Shown: positions 44,028 through 56,908 of the stretch, in pieces | How positions within the stretch are numbered: position 1 is the first letter of the stretch | Layout of the letters: each line of letters begins with the position of its first letter | From: Vasconcelosia minhoensis LEGE 07310 | Lineage (GTDB): Bacteria > Cyanobacteriota > Cyanobacteriia > Phormidesmidales > Phormidesmidaceae | Assembly (NCBI RefSeq): GCF_015207255.1 | Contig: NZ_JADEXG010000004.1 | Span: forward strand, 62,001-126,000 | Direction of reading: 5' to 3' | Length of the DNA: 64,000 nucleotides | The notes under the pieces: generated by a model | Seen by the model: the letters and a program-made list of their open reading frames with translations, nothing else | Told to the model about the DNA's origin: nothing | Databases searched by the model: none | Made by a program: the position numbers and the translations under genes

Positions 44028-44642
44028 ATGATTGCGATCGCGCCCATCAAGTCTTTACCAGATGGTTCAGTGGCAACTATTCCAATGAGCTGGGCAGAGT
44101 ATCAGCAATTGGTTGCTAATCGGGGCAATCATAGTACTCCACGCTTTAAGTATGCCAACGGATACTTGACCCTTAAGATGCCAACCTTCGAGCATGGCCA
44201 GCTAGACGCCATTATTGCCGATTTGATTGTTGCCATCCTCAACCAGCAGCTGCGCGATTACGTTCGCACTACGCCTGTCACCCTGCAAATTCCCGAACAG
44301 GCAGGCATTGAACCCGACCATTGTTTTTGGCTCAGCAACTGGGCAGCCGTGAGCGGCAAAAGTCGGATTGACCTGGCAACTGACCCACCACCCGATATTG
44401 CAGTTGAAGTCGATGTGGCTAACTTTACGAATGTTGCAGACTACAAACTCTTTAGGGTGCCTGAGGTATGGCTAATTCGAGGAAATACTCTATCAATCTA
44501 TGTCCAAACACCTGGGGAATACAATCAAACGGAGTCTAGTCAGTTTTTTCCTGATATTGCTATCCCAAAACTCTATCAGCAGGTGACTGCAGCGGTTGCC
44601 GAGGGTGCTAGCCCGCCAAGAGCAATTCGTTCAATTATTTAA
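44028..44642 (+). CDS. Uma2 family endonuclease-fold protein (DUF820)
   Basis: 204 residues. PMSWAEYQQLVANRGNHSTPRFKYANGYLTLKMPTFEHGQLDAIIADLIVAIL is the N-terminal part of Uma2 proteins. DLATDPPPDIAVEVDVAN holds the PD-(D/E)xK-like Asp/Glu residues (PDIAVEV), and YKLFRVPEVWLIRGNTLSIY is the usual Lys-containing segment. The family is expanded in cyanobacteria and poorly understood; nuclease activity is predicted from the fold. A HIP1 site lies in its first codons, marking the return to host-like sequence. Confidence 0.85.
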   Translation: MIAIAPIKSLPDGSVATIPMSWAEYQQLVANRGNHSTPRFKYANGYLTLKMPTFEHGQLDAIIADLIVAILNQQLRDYVRTTPVTLQIPEQAGIEPDHCFWLSNWAAVSGKSRIDLATDPPPDIAVEVDVANFTNVADYKLFRVPEVWLIRGNTLSIYVQTPGEYNQTESSQFFPDIAIPKLYQQVTAAVAEGASPPRAIRSII

Positions 44643-44754
44643 ATTGCGAGAACGACGAATACAAAACGTCGGCAATGCGCCATCGAAAACAGCTTATGCA
44701 TTCTTGAATACCTGAAAAGTGGGCGATCGCGTATTCAAACCGGATTATGGAGAC

Positions 44755-44787
44755 AAAAAAGAGATATGACCTTGGCCATATCCCTTT
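44755..44787 (-). terminator. Terminator of the DUF4278 gene
   Basis: Minus-strand stem AAAGGGATATGG / TCATATCTCTTT followed by T-rich sequence, 31 bp after the stop of the 44818-45000 gene. Confidence 0.75.
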
Positions 44788-44817
44788 AAGCTTCGGGAAT
44801 CAATATCAGCGGGCTGC

Positions 44818-45000
44818 TTAGCTGGCTTTGAGATAGCGGGCTCCTCGGTAGGTGAGGACTTCCAGCTGAGTTGTGGTGGACTGGGCTGACTGTCGAACCG
44901 GGTAGGTGTGACCGCGAAACTTGGCCATGATTGGGGACTCTGTTACGCTGACCGCTGGGGTCTGGGACTGGTAGCTGATGCCGCGATAGCTGAGCTGCAT
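44818..45000 (-). CDS. DUF4278 domain protein
   Basis: 60 residues: MQLSYRGISYQSQTPAVSVTESPIMAKFRGHTYPVR and the closing LTYRGARYL show the short beta-rich DUF4278 pattern (YRG x2 Y), a small cyanobacterial family of unknown function that is often stress-regulated. It has its own terminator. GGAG precedes ATG 45000. Confidence 0.85.
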   Translation of the reverse strand: MQLSYRGISYQSQTPAVSVTESPIMAKFRGHTYPVRQSAQSTTTQLEVLTYRGARYLKAS

Positions 45001-45133
45001 GGGTGGTCTCCTAGATCGGTTAAAAGGATTGAATAGAGGTCAGGGATTTGCCTGATGTCTACGACAATAGGGGCCAATCGAGAAGATGCCGGGAAGCCAA
45101 ATATCGCGGCGGCTCACTTTCTGAACGATTTGG

Positions 45134-47629
<2,496 letters not shown>

Positions 47630-47653
47630 AGCGAGGTTGGGGTTTGAAGACTG

Positions 47654-48316
47654 CTAAAAATTGCCGCTGAGTTCGCTGGGCTTGCCGCCGGTCAGCGACC
47701 AGGCCTGCCGATAGAGCAGCTCCAGCTCATTGCCGGTCTGGCGAAAGACTCGGGCTTGGCCAAAGACAAAGCCCTGAAACAGGCGGTAGAAAGCCAGGCT
47801 GACGATCGCAATCACCAGTCCGGCGGCGGTACTAATCAGCGCTTCGCCAATGCCTAGGGCAGTGCCCGTGGTAGCATCGCCGACGCCCAGGTCAGTCAGG
47901 TTGATCGAGCCCAGGGCATTAATCAGGCCGACCACTGTCCCCAATAGTCCTAACAGCGGCGCTAGGGCGATCACCGCTTCCAGCACCTTATCCCCCCGGC
48001 GCATGGCCGAAATTTCTTCATTCGCCGCCGTCTCCAGGGCTAGCCGAAACACCTCCGGCTCTGGGTCCTTAATTTGCAGCGCGGCAAACAGAAAGCGGCC
48101 CATGGGAATCAGCCGACTGCGCTGGGAAATCTCCGTCGCAGCAATCCATTCCCGGCGAGCCGCCTCTAGCACCCGGCCCGAAACTTCGCGGCCGCGGGTG
48201 AGCGTTCTCGACCAAAACCAAATCCGCTCGATGATGGTCCCCAAGGCCAAAATGGATAGAAACAGCAGCGGCCACATAGCAATGCCGCCCTGGATGAAAA
48301 GCTCGGTAATATTCAC
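47654..48316 (-). CDS. MotA/TolQ/ExbB proton channel family protein
   Basis: 220 residues. Three membrane helices: PLLFLSILALGTIIERIWF, AVIALAPLLGLLGTVVGLINAL (the conserved TolQ/ExbB motif) and GIGEALISTAAGLVIAIVSLAFYRLF. It would channel protons to energise an outer-membrane function with its ExbD partner 24 bp downstream. It is the first gene of the two-gene operon. Confidence 0.93.
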   Translation of the reverse strand: MNITELFIQGGIAMWPLLFLSILALGTIIERIWFWSRTLTRGREVSGRVLEAARREWIAATEISQRSRLIPMGRFLFAALQIKDPEPEVFRLALETAANEEISAMRRGDKVLEAVIALAPLLGLLGTVVGLINALGSINLTDLGVGDATTGTALGIGEALISTAAGLVIAIVSLAFYRLFQGFVFGQARVFRQTGNELELLYRQAWSLTGGKPSELSGNF

Positions 48317-48407
48317 AACTGCCTCCTACACGACGCTTCTCCGCCGCAACGCTCTAGTTTAAACCCAACCGGTTTAAAGGGGTCAAATCTGACCTAGTGA
48401 CTCTGAC

Positions 48408-49622
48408 CTAGTGACTCTGACTTAGTGACCTAGTGTAGAGCATATCGAGGATTTCCCTCGCGGCCCGGTCGCATACCCCCACTTCGCCCAGGGCCTGGCG
48501 CATTCTGGCATAGCCTTGCCGCATTTCCGCCCGCTTTTCGGAATCTAACAGCAGTGCGATCGCGGCTTCATAAATGGCCGCTGGCGTCGCCTCCCATTGC
48601 AGAAACTCTGGCACAATCGGCTGCATCTCCACCAGGTTCACCGGTGAGATGAAGGCCGCTGAGAACTTTAGCACATGCTCGGCCAGCCACGCGGTCAGCG
48701 GGCTGAGCCGATACATCGCCACCTGCGGCACGTCCATCAGGGCGATTTCGAGGTTGGCCGTGCCAGATTTACCAATGGCCAGGTCAGCCGCGGCGATCGC
48801 GGCCCGCTGCTGGGTCTCAACCAGGTCTGCGGTCAGACCGTACTCGGCGATCGCCTGGGCAATGCGATCGCGAAAGTCCGGCAGCGATAGCGGCACTAGA
48901 AACTTCACGGCAGGCAGCCGGTCCTGAATTTTTTGGGCAGCGGTAAAGATCACCGGCAGCAGATAGGTCAGCTCCTGCTGGCGAGAGGCGGGTAGCAGCG
49001 TCACCACCGTCTCCGACTCTGAGAGCCCCAGCTGGGCTCGGGCCGCCTGGCGAGCGGGCAGGGGGGCATCGACTAGCGGATGGCCTACCCAGGTGACGTT
49101 GCCGCCCTGCTGCCGGTAGTAGCGAGCCTCTTCAGGGAAAATAGCCAGCAGCTTATCCGCTACTTCTAAAATTTGCCGCGTGCCTTTTTGGGTCGCCCAG
49201 ACCCACTGCTGCGGCGCAATGTAGTAGGCCATCGGCACCTGGGGCAGCCGGCGGCGGATAAAGCGGCCCACCGCTATATTCGGCCCCATATAGTCAATCA
49301 GAATCACCAGGTCAGGGGGATGATCGACCAGGTATCGATTAATCTGGCGCTGCAGCCGCGCCCCCCGAATGTAGTAGGGCAGCGTCTCGAAAATGCCAAC
49401 GGCGCCCATCGATAGCGTATTGCAGATCAGCTGCGCGCCTGCCGCTGCCATCCGGGTGCCGCCCACCGCCGTAATCTCCAGCGTCAGACCGCGCTCCGCT
49501 GCCTGCCGCTGGAGCGCCTGGATCAGCAGCGCCCCGTGCAGGTCGCCCGAGACCTCACCCGTATGTAGAAAGAGCCGCACTGGCTGTGGCGCTGCCGAAT
49601 TTGGGCCTTTTGTCATCCCCAA
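48408..49622 (-). CDS. lpxB: Lipid-A-disaccharide synthase
   Basis: 404 residues, GT19 glycosyltransferase. FLHTGEVSGDLHGALLIQAL and GGTRMAAAGAQLI mark the N-terminal half; PPDLVILIDYMGPNIAVGRFIRR, VTWVGHPLVDA, LLPASRQQE and AIGKSGTANLEIALMDVPQVAMYR mark the C-terminal donor site. It condenses UDP-2,3-diacylglucosamine with lipid X at the inner membrane. The last gene of the lpxC-fabZ-lpxA-lpxB run, 3 bp after lpxA. Cyanobacterial lipid A is atypical, so downstream modifications may differ. Confidence 0.96.
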   Translation of the reverse strand: MGMTKGPNSAAPQPVRLFLHTGEVSGDLHGALLIQALQRQAAERGLTLEITAVGGTRMAAAGAQLICNTLSMGAVGIFETLPYYIRGARLQRQINRYLVDHPPDLVILIDYMGPNIAVGRFIRRRLPQVPMAYYIAPQQWVWATQKGTRQILEVADKLLAIFPEEARYYRQQGGNVTWVGHPLVDAPLPARQAARAQLGLSESETVVTLLPASRQQELTYLLPVIFTAAQKIQDRLPAVKFLVPLSLPDFRDRIAQAIAEYGLTADLVETQQRAAIAAADLAIGKSGTANLEIALMDVPQVAMYRLSPLTAWLAEHVLKFSAAFISPVNLVEMQPIVPEFLQWEATPAAIYEAAIALLLDSEKRAEMRQGYARMRQALGEVGVCDRAAREILDMLYTRSLSQSH

Positions 49623-49625
49623 TGA

Positions 49626-50450
49626 CTATTTCCTGCGCCCTGTAATCGGTCCGCGGCGGCCCTCGGCTTGAGAACTGATCAAGAATTCGTAGAGATGGCG
49701 TACCCGCTCGTTGTCAGTCAGCCGCTCCAGCTTACTCAGTGCTTCATCCAGCCTCAGCCCCGACCGATAGAGGAGCCGATAGGCCTGCTTCAGGCCCCGG
49801 TAGACGTCGCCCCCATCCTCTTGGGCAATGCCAGAGCGGTTGATCAGTACTTGGTTCAGCCCCCGAATCCGGGAAGGGTTACCCTCGACCATCGTATAGG
49901 GCGGGACATCCCGCACCACTCGACTCATGCCGCCAATCATGGCATAGCGGCCAATATGGACGAACTGATGCACAGCCACGATGCCGCTGATCCGAGCATA
50001 GGCTTCGATCTGGACGTGACCGGCCAGGGCCGCCGAGTTGGCGATAATCACGTTGCTGGCAATCCGACAGTTATGGGCGATGTGGCTATAGGCCATGATC
50101 AAATTGCGATCGCCAATATAGGTCACCTCTCCCAGCCGGGTCGGCCGATTGACGGTGACGCACTCTCGAATACAGTTATCATCGCCGATCTGCACCCGGC
50201 TGAGCGATCCGTCGTACTTCAGGTCCTGGGGCTCTAGGCCAATCGCCGCATGGGGGAAAATCCGGTTACGGGCGCCGATTGTGGTGTGGCCGTCGAGCAC
50301 GGCATGGGCGCCAATCTGGGTATTGGGTCCGATTGCCACCTTCTCTCCAATCACAGCATAGGGACCCACCTGGACACTGGGATGCAATTCGGCCCCTGCC
50401 TGGACCACGGCAGTAGGATGAATCAAAGTTGTCAACGTCGTGCCTCCCAC
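49626..50450 (-). CDS. lpxA: UDP-N-acetylglucosamine acyltransferase
   Basis: 274 residues. A left-handed beta helix of hexapeptide repeats (IHPTAVVQAGAELHPSVQVGPYAVIGEKVAIG...), the catalytic His in ANSAALAGHVQIEAYARISG-type segment and the C-terminal helical part (RSGLRLDEALSKLERL). It adds a 3-hydroxyacyl chain to UDP-GlcNAc, the first step of lipid A. The first in-frame Met is GTLTTLIHP-adjacent; MGGTTLTTLIHP at 50450 is used, but a slightly later start is possible. Confidence 0.96.
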   Translation of the reverse strand: MGGTTLTTLIHPTAVVQAGAELHPSVQVGPYAVIGEKVAIGPNTQIGAHAVLDGHTTIGARNRIFPHAAIGLEPQDLKYDGSLSRVQIGDDNCIRECVTVNRPTRLGEVTYIGDRNLIMAYSHIAHNCRIASNVIIANSAALAGHVQIEAYARISGIVAVHQFVHIGRYAMIGGMSRVVRDVPPYTMVEGNPSRIRGLNQVLINRSGIAQEDGGDVYRGLKQAYRLLYRSGLRLDEALSKLERLTDNERVRHLYEFLISSQAEGRRGPITGRRK

Positions 50451-50499
50451 AACCCCATAGCCCCCATAGCCCTCATAGCCGACGAATGGCTAATTACAA

Positions 50500-50997
50500 C
50501 TAATCTACAATTGAAAACATCAGTTCGCCCTCGCAGACTAGCTGACCCTCGACTTCAGCCCGACTCTGCATTTTGCCAAAGCGCGATCGCTTTACCGCCA
50601 GCAGCGTCGTCGTAATCAAAAGCTGATCCCCCGGCACCACCGGTCGCCGAAATCTCACCCGGTTGATCCCAGCAAACATACAGAGCCCGCTCACTTCGGG
50701 CAGCTGCATCAGCACAATCCCACCCACCTGAGCCATCGCCTCAACAATCAGCACCCCTGGCATAATCGGCCGTCCCGGAAAATGGCCCTGAAAATGGGGC
50801 TCGTTGAAGGTGACGTTTTTAATCCCAACGGCTCGCTCCCCTGGCACATACTCGATAATTCGGTCAACTAGCGCAAACGGGTAGCGATGGGGCAGCAGCT
50901 GATGAATTTCTTCTAGACTGTACATGAGCTTGGTTCCCCCATCAGCACAACCATTCGCTTCGGCACTTTCTGACAGAGGATTGGTGAGCGTAGACAT
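50500..50997 (-). CDS. fabZ: 3-hydroxyacyl-ACP dehydratase FabZ
   Basis: 165 residues. The core [14 protein letters not shown] and the active-site segment [19 protein letters not shown] (catalytic His and Glu) identify the hot-dog-fold dehydratase of fatty-acid elongation. About 20 extra N-terminal residues ([21 protein letters not shown]) are not conserved; translation may start at Met25 ([17 protein letters not shown]). In the lpx cluster, 49 bp before lpxA. Confidence 0.95.
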   Translation of the reverse strand: MSTLTNPLSESAEANGCADGGTKLMYSLEEIHQLLPHRYPFALVDRIIEYVPGERAVGIKNVTFNEPHFQGHFPGRPIMPGVLIVEAMAQVGGIVLMQLPEVSGLCMFAGINRVRFRRPVVPGDQLLITTTLLAVKRSRFGKMQSRAEVEGQLVCEGELMFSIVD

Positions 50998-51060
50998 AAG
51001 TTGTATTCTAAAGCAGCAACATGGGCAAGGCGGACGCCAGCGCCCGTTCTGATTTTCTCA

Positions 51061-52023
51061 CTAGACGGCCTTTCCGCTGGTCTCTAGAAAAGTTTTCTCA
51101 GAATCTCTAAAATCCCCAGAAGGTTTCAGATCAGGGCAAGCCTGAGCCAGCTGCTGGGCGAGCTGTACATGCAGAGTATGGCTCGCCTTATAGGCAATGA
51201 CGTGAACCGACAGGAAGGTCCCGAGCAGGCTCATATCTCCTACTAAGTCTAAGAGTTTATGACGAGCGGGTTCATTTGCAAATCGCAGGGGTGGATTTAA
51301 CCAGCCTTGCGGGCCGCAGACCAGCGCATTATCTAGGCTGCCGCCGCGAATCAGCCCCTGCTGGCGCAGCTGCTCAATCTGGTCTGCCAGCCCAAAAGTG
51401 CGAGCAGGCGCGATTTCGGTCGCAAACTGCTCAGGCCCATCGGCCGGTGACCAGCTATGCCACTGATTGCCAATCGCTGGTAGGTCAAAGTCAATTCCGC
51501 AGGTAAAACGCGGCTGGCGGGCGGGGAAAGCAGAGACAAACGAGTCGCCCGCCTGAACATGAAGGGGCGTAGACAGCGGCAGCCGGGTACGGCGTGGGGC
51601 AGGCTGGGGAGCAATCTGGGCCGACTGAATAGCTTCCACCCAGCCCAGCGCGGATCCTTCCAACAAGGGGACCTCCGGCCCGTCTACTTCGATGCGAGCA
51701 TTGTCTACGCCTAGACTGCTGAGCGCAGCGAGCAAGTGCTCCACCGTGCGCACCCGGGCTGCGCCCTGCCCCAGCTCCGTCGAGAGCTGAGTCTGAGTCA
51801 CCCGATCGATCGTTGCGGCAATCGGCATCGCCTCGGGCAGATCGGTGCGCACCCAGTAGCGGCCCGCGTTGGGCGGGGCAGGACATACTCGCACCCGAAC
51901 CGGCTGTCCCGAATGGAGACCAACGCCAGACCGTTCAAAGGCAGTAGCGAGGGTTTGCTGCACCGCACCGGCTGCTGCAACCTCTCCACCAGTCACCTTT
52001 TCAGCATTGGCATTCCTATTCAC
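51061..52023 (-). CDS. lpxC: UDP-3-O-acyl-N-acetylglucosamine deacetylase
   Basis: 320 residues. [19 protein letters not shown], the zinc-binding His in [15 protein letters not shown] and the HKLLDLVGD motif (His and Asp zinc ligands) are present; [11 protein letters not shown] is the conserved strand. It makes the committed step of lipid A synthesis. An N-terminal extension of about 25 residues precedes the conserved [15 protein letters not shown]. The start at 52023 overlaps the Omp85 stop by one base, so the genes are coupled. Confidence 0.95.
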   Translation of the reverse strand: MNRNANAEKVTGGEVAAAGAVQQTLATAFERSGVGLHSGQPVRVRVCPAPPNAGRYWVRTDLPEAMPIAATIDRVTQTQLSTELGQGAARVRTVEHLLAALSSLGVDNARIEVDGPEVPLLEGSALGWVEAIQSAQIAPQPAPRRTRLPLSTPLHVQAGDSFVSAFPARQPRFTCGIDFDLPAIGNQWHSWSPADGPEQFATEIAPARTFGLADQIEQLRQQGLIRGGSLDNALVCGPQGWLNPPLRFANEPARHKLLDLVGDMSLLGTFLSVHVIAYKASHTLHVQLAQQLAQACPDLKPSGDFRDSEKTFLETSGKAV

Positions 52024-54317
52024 TAGAACCGCTCCCCAAAGCCAAAGTGAATCTGCGAATCGCCCTGATCGTTCAGGCCATAGTCCAGCCGCAATGCGCC
52101 CAGCGGCGTTTGCACCCGGAGCCCGACCCCATAGCCAAAGCCCGACCCCGGCTTGTCGCGGACGCCAGCCGGATTGCCCGGCACCGAGCTGCCCGTGCCC
52201 AGGTCGGTTGCCGCATCCAGGAAGAGCGCCCCGCCCAGAAAAGAGGTAAATAGCGGAAAGCGGTATTCTGCCGTAGCCTGGAGGAAGGAACGACCGCTGC
52301 CGACCTCGCCTTCATCATAGCCCCGAACCGAGTTGACCCCGCCTAAGGAAAAGGCTTCGTAGGGCGGCAAATCGCCAACCACGGTACCGGCTTGGACGTT
52401 AAAGGCCAGCGCCTCAGGGCCGTCGCCAAAGCCGGTAATGTCTACCGGAATGTAGTAGCTGTAGCTGCCCCGGATCCGGTTAAAGAGAATACTGCCGTTT
52501 CCCACCGGGATAGACTGTTCGGTTCCCAGCCGTAGAACGCTGCCGCTGGTGGGTGAGATATTGCTATTGCGCAAATCCTGGACAACGCCAAACTGCACCG
52601 TCAGCAGGTCGTCACGGCCTGAGCCGCTAAAGCTGAGGTCATTTCCCAGCTCATCTTCAGGGGATAGGTCGCCGTCGCTATCGACGACGGCCACTCGCTC
52701 ATAGCCTGTCCCCAGCGAAGCCGACCAGCCGTTGTCGAGCGGTCGGTTAAAGCTCAGACTGCCGCCCCAGCGATTGATCCGGGGCGTATCGCCATTGGGC
52801 AGTTCGACTTCGGTCTCGCCGTTATCAAAGATCAGCGAGATCGACCGGCTATTGAAGGCTCGGGTCGTATAGGAGGTACGGAACGGGTCGCCGGCAATCC
52901 AGGGGTCGGTAAAGCTAACGTCAAAGAGGAAGTCGCCGGCTAGGCTAACCTGACCCTCGGCCCGTAGCTTTTGATTATTGCCGCCGAAGTTATCCTGGTT
53001 ATAGCTCACCTGACCAAAGATGTCGCCCGCCAGGTTGAAGCCGACTGCGGCCCCGACCGAGCCGGTATTGCGCTCGGCGATATTCACGTTCACTTTGACC
53101 TGACGTGGATCCTCATCGCCGGGGTCGAGCGACAGGCGAATATCGTCAAAAATGCCAAGATTAAAGGCTCGGCGCAGGTCTTCCTGGATCTGCTGCTGCT
53201 GGAAGACATCTCCGGGCTGCGTTTCAAACTCGCGAGTGACAATGAAGGGACGGGTTCGACCATCAACTGGCTCGCCATCTTCGTCAACGGTATCCCCATC
53301 GGGAGTAATATAGCGCACCTCAAAGGACTCGATCACCCCTTCCGCTACAATCAGCGTCACCACGCCGCTATCGGAAATTTGAGGGGCTGCTGTGACCTGG
53401 GCCAGCACGTAGCCATTGTCCTGATACCACTGATTGAGGTCTACGATGCCATCCTGCAAGTCGATCAGGTTAAGCACTTCGCCGTACTGGGGGGCAAAGA
53501 TTTCATCTACTACCTCCTGGGGCAGCACCTGAGTCTCCCGCACATCGACTTCGGTCAGCACCGGATTGGGATCGACTAAAAAGGTGACTCGCACCCCTAG
53601 GGGCGTATCTTCGGGTAGGGCTTCTACATTCGAGAAAAAGCCTGTGCCAAAGATGTTGTTGATGTCTGCCTGAAGCTGGGAACGAGTGGCCGTTCGGCCC
53701 GGCTCTGTCTGAGCGGCCCGATAGACAGCATCGATCAGCTCGTCGGTCAGGGGCTCATTGGTAGCTGAGGCAACCGCAACTTCGGAGACCAGGACGCGGG
53801 TTTCTTCCGGCACCTGCTCAACCGCGTCTTCCCCAGGCTCGGTCGGCTCAACCTGGGGCGCTTCCGGCTCACCAGGAGGCACTTCCGGCTGCGCTTCTTC
53901 GATCGCATCCTGAACTTCTTCTTCAAAACTCGGCGGGTCGGCTGGGTCGTCGCCGTCGATCTCAATCTCAAGTGCCGGGGAGCCGTCTTGCTCACCGCCT
54001 GGCCCCGGGATGACATCGCCCGCGCCGGTATCGGGAACGGCGTCATCCGTTTCGATGACGTCTACGTCTTCATCGATGTCTTCAAGCGCCTCATCGATAT
54101 CTTCAATGACCTCTGCATCGGGTTCGGCGGCGGGTTCCTCTGGCGACTCAGTCGGGGCGTCACTTTCGGCGGGCGATTCTGGCGTTTGGGCTAGCTGAGT
54201 TGGAGACTCGACCCACCCAGACGGCGATGCCTGCGCCGGAGCCGACAGGGCCGCGATCGCGCTCAGGGTACAGCAGGCCAAAAGGGCCGGTGAAACACGC
54301 ATAGGGTTAACCTTCAT
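52023..54317 (-). CDS. Omp85/BamA-family outer-membrane assembly protein
   Basis: 764 residues. A signal peptide is followed by a Pro/Glu/Asp-rich region (about 40-180; [21 protein letters not shown]). Three POTRA-like domains (about 183-415; [35 protein letters not shown]) precede a 16-strand beta barrel with the VRGYDEG motif of the conserved loop 6 and a C-terminal aromatic residue (HFGFGERF). It inserts barrel proteins into the outer membrane. The long acidic linker is common in cyanobacterial Omp85, unlike proteobacterial BamA. Leader of the lpx operon. Confidence 0.95.
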   Translation of the reverse strand: MKVNPMRVSPALLACCTLSAIAALSAPAQASPSGWVESPTQLAQTPESPAESDAPTESPEEPAAEPDAEVIEDIDEALEDIDEDVDVIETDDAVPDTGAGDVIPGPGGEQDGSPALEIEIDGDDPADPPSFEEEVQDAIEEAQPEVPPGEPEAPQVEPTEPGEDAVEQVPEETRVLVSEVAVASATNEPLTDELIDAVYRAAQTEPGRTATRSQLQADINNIFGTGFFSNVEALPEDTPLGVRVTFLVDPNPVLTEVDVRETQVLPQEVVDEIFAPQYGEVLNLIDLQDGIVDLNQWYQDNGYVLAQVTAAPQISDSGVVTLIVAEGVIESFEVRYITPDGDTVDEDGEPVDGRTRPFIVTREFETQPGDVFQQQQIQEDLRRAFNLGIFDDIRLSLDPGDEDPRQVKVNVNIAERNTGSVGAAVGFNLAGDIFGQVSYNQDNFGGNNQKLRAEGQVSLAGDFLFDVSFTDPWIAGDPFRTSYTTRAFNSRSISLIFDNGETEVELPNGDTPRINRWGGSLSFNRPLDNGWSASLGTGYERVAVVDSDGDLSPEDELGNDLSFSGSGRDDLLTVQFGVVQDLRNSNISPTSGSVLRLGTEQSIPVGNGSILFNRIRGSYSYYIPVDITGFGDGPEALAFNVQAGTVVGDLPPYEAFSLGGVNSVRGYDEGEVGSGRSFLQATAEYRFPLFTSFLGGALFLDAATDLGTGSSVPGNPAGVRDKPGSGFGYGVGLRVQTPLGALRLDYGLNDQGDSQIHFGFGERF

Positions 54318-54437
54318 TCACTTCTCACGGGGACGCAGGGAAACTCAAAGGAAGTTCCCCGGCGCTGCTAAGGTTGGAAGCTTGATATGCTCAGCTCGTT
54401 AATCGGACAGATTTTACCCTACTGCCGTCCCCAGCAC

Positions 54438-55175
54438 TCAGGCGAGCTGTGCCAAAATCCGATCTAGCACCCGCTGATAGGCCGTTTCTACATCACCCAG
54501 GTCCTGCCGGAAGCGGTCTTTATCCATCACCCGCCGCTGTGGGTCTGACTCGGCCCGATCCCACAGGCGACAGGTATCAGGGCTGATTTCGTCGGCCAGC
54601 AGCAGCGTCCCTTTGCTGTCGTGGCCAAACTCAAGCTTGAAGTCTACTAGGGTAATGCCGCAGGTCTGAAAAAAATCGGACAGAATCTGGTTGATCGTGA
54701 GCGCCTGCTGCCGCAGCTGGGCCACCAGAGCTTCGTTCGCTAGACCCATGGCGTAGATTCGCCCAGTCGTCAGCAGCGGGTCGCCCAGGTCGTCATTTTT
54801 ATAGCAGAATTCGACCAGCGGCGGCGTCAGCGCCTGGCCTAGGGGAATGCTGGTTTGCTTACAGAGGCTGCCCGCTGCGATATTTCTCACGACGACTTCC
54901 AGCGGCACGATCTGGACGCACCTAACTCGCATTTCGCGATCGCGGGTCGTATCCAGCCAGTGGGTGGCAACTCCCCGCGCTTCGAGCAGCTGAAACAGGT
55001 GGGTAGACATGGCGCAGTTGACGACGCCCTTATTCAGAATCTGGCCCCGCTTCTGAGCGTTAAAGGCCGTGGCATCGTCTTTGAAGTAGGTCAGCACGAC
55101 CTCCGGATCGTCCGTGGCGTAGAGGATCTTGGCTTTGCCTTCATAGAGCTTGGGGAGTTTGGGTCCGGTCTGCAT
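54438..55175 (-). CDS. purC: SAICAR synthase
   Basis: 245 residues. KLYEGKAKILYATDDPEVVLTYFKDDATAFNAQK is the ATP-binding opening; VVRNIAAGS and LVDFKLEFGHDSKG are the PurC signatures, with LADEISPDTCRLWD at the active site. It joins CAIR and aspartate in purine synthesis. It starts 2 bp after the lysS stop on the same strand, so co-transcription is likely. Confidence 0.97.
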   Translation of the reverse strand: MQTGPKLPKLYEGKAKILYATDDPEVVLTYFKDDATAFNAQKRGQILNKGVVNCAMSTHLFQLLEARGVATHWLDTTRDREMRVRCVQIVPLEVVVRNIAAGSLCKQTSIPLGQALTPPLVEFCYKNDDLGDPLLTTGRIYAMGLANEALVAQLRQQALTINQILSDFFQTCGITLVDFKLEFGHDSKGTLLLADEISPDTCRLWDRAESDPQRRVMDKDRFRQDLGDVETAYQRVLDRILAQLA

Positions 55176-55177
55176 GG

Positions 55178-56731
55178 TTATTCGGCGCCCTCAGGGCGTT
55201 CGGGCTTGAGCAGGGGAAACGCGATCGCGTCGCGAATGCTGGCCGAGTCGGTCAGCAGCATCACCAGCCGGTCGATGCCCATACCCATGCCGCCGGTGGG
55301 GGGCATGCCGTATTCCAGCGCGGTCAGAAAGTCCTCATCCACGCCCTGGGCCTCCAGGTCACCCGCCGCCTTTTTCGCCGCCTGGGCCTCCAGCCGCTGC
55401 CGCTGGTCCACTGGGTCGGTCAGCTCTGAGAAACTATTGGCCGTCTCCCGACCGACGATAAACAGCTCAAACCGCTCCACCAGCCCGGCTTTTTCCCGAT
55501 GGGGCTTGGCCAGGGGCGAAATTTCCACCGGGTAGTCGATGATGAAGGTGGGCTGAATTAGCGTCGCTTCGACCCGCTGCTCAAAGGCCTGATTTAGCAC
55601 CTGGCCGACGCTGGTACAGTCTTCTAGTCCGGTGATGCCGACCTCAGAAGCCGCTGCCCGGGCCGCTTCGACCGTCGTCAGCGGGGTAAAATCAATCCCG
55701 GTTTTTGCCTCTACGGCGGCGTGCATGGTCAGCCGGGGCCAGGGCGGGCTGAGGTCCACAGCCTGACCCTGATAGGTGATCTGGGTGCTGCCAATCACGT
55801 CCTGAGCGGCGGTGACAATCAGCGCCTCGGTCAGGTCCATCATGCCGACATAGTCGGTGTAGGCCTGGTACAGCTCGATCGACGTAAATTCGGGATTGTG
55901 GCGGGTGGAGATGCCCTCGTTGCGAAAAATTCGGCCCAGCTCAAAGATTTTCTCAAAGCCGCCGACGATCAGCCGCTTCAGGTGCAGCTCTGTGGCGATC
56001 CGCAGGTACAGCTCCATGTCCAGCGTGTTGTGGTAGGTGACGAAGGGGCGGGCGTCGGCCCCCCCAGCCTCGGGCTGGAGCACCGGCGTCTCAATTTCGA
56101 TAAAGCCCTGCTGGTCCAGGTGGCGGCGAATCGAGGCAGTGATCAGGGCGCGCTTGCGAAAGGTCTCGCGCACGGTGGGATTGACAATCAGGTCCACGTA
56201 GCGCTGGCGATAGCGCTTAGCCACATCGGTCAGCCCGTGCCACTTGTCGGGCAGCGGCAGTAGCGACTTAGTCAGAACGGCATAGCGGCTGACGTTGACC
56301 GAGAGCTCGCCCTTGTCCGTCCGCTTGATCGTGCCCTCCACGCCCAGAATGTCCCCGGCGTCGGTCAGCTGCTTCAGGTGGCTAAACGCCTGCGGGTCGG
56401 CTGCGGCCATCGATGCCTGAATCTTTTTTTTATCCAGGTAGAGCTGGATGGTGCCAGTTTCATCCTGAAGGGCAAAAAAGGCCAGCTTGCCAAATACGCG
56501 CCGGGCCAGCACCCGACCGGCCAGGGAAACGGCAAAATCGACCTCTGCCCCGGCCTCTAGGTCGGCAAACTTGGCCTGGAGATCTGCCGCCCGATGGGTA
56601 ACGTCCCAGCTGTAGGCGTAGGGATTGAGCCCCAGCTGCCTCAGCTCTGCCACCTTTTGCAATCGCGCCGCCCGGATTTCTTCCAGGCTGGAGCCACCGC
56701 GATCGCTAGAACTTGAATTATCGGAAGCCAT
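55178..56731 (-). CDS. lysS: Lysyl-tRNA synthetase, class II
   Basis: 517 residues. An OB-fold anticodon domain (about 58-165; [31 protein letters not shown]) and a class II core with motif 2 [23 protein letters not shown] and motif 3 [20 protein letters not shown]. Attaches lysine to tRNA-Lys. A poly-Ser stretch ([12 protein letters not shown]) at the N-terminus precedes the conserved part. Upstream of purC in a two-gene unit. Confidence 0.97.
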   Translation of the reverse strand: MASDNSSSSDRGGSSLEEIRAARLQKVAELRQLGLNPYAYSWDVTHRAADLQAKFADLEAGAEVDFAVSLAGRVLARRVFGKLAFFALQDETGTIQLYLDKKKIQASMAAADPQAFSHLKQLTDAGDILGVEGTIKRTDKGELSVNVSRYAVLTKSLLPLPDKWHGLTDVAKRYRQRYVDLIVNPTVRETFRKRALITASIRRHLDQQGFIEIETPVLQPEAGGADARPFVTYHNTLDMELYLRIATELHLKRLIVGGFEKIFELGRIFRNEGISTRHNPEFTSIELYQAYTDYVGMMDLTEALIVTAAQDVIGSTQITYQGQAVDLSPPWPRLTMHAAVEAKTGIDFTPLTTVEAARAAASEVGITGLEDCTSVGQVLNQAFEQRVEATLIQPTFIIDYPVEISPLAKPHREKAGLVERFELFIVGRETANSFSELTDPVDQRQRLEAQAAKKAAGDLEAQGVDEDFLTALEYGMPPTGGMGMGIDRLVMLLTDSASIRDAIAFPLLKPERPEGAE

Positions 56732-56908
56732 CGGTCGTCACAGGAGTTAGATTCAGGGAGTAGATTCAGGTCACAGGTTCCCATTGTATCGACATCCCGC
56801 CCCAGCCGGACAGCTCACAGAGAGCCGTTTATCCCGACCGCCGGTTGTTATACTGAGCTATTACTAACTTAATAAAACGATACCTGCTCCCCAGCCGTTT
56901 CCGCCCAT

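Noticed and set aside
52971-53579. A 202-residue plus-strand frame
   Set aside because: Shadow of the POTRA/barrel coding region of Omp85; no domain pattern.
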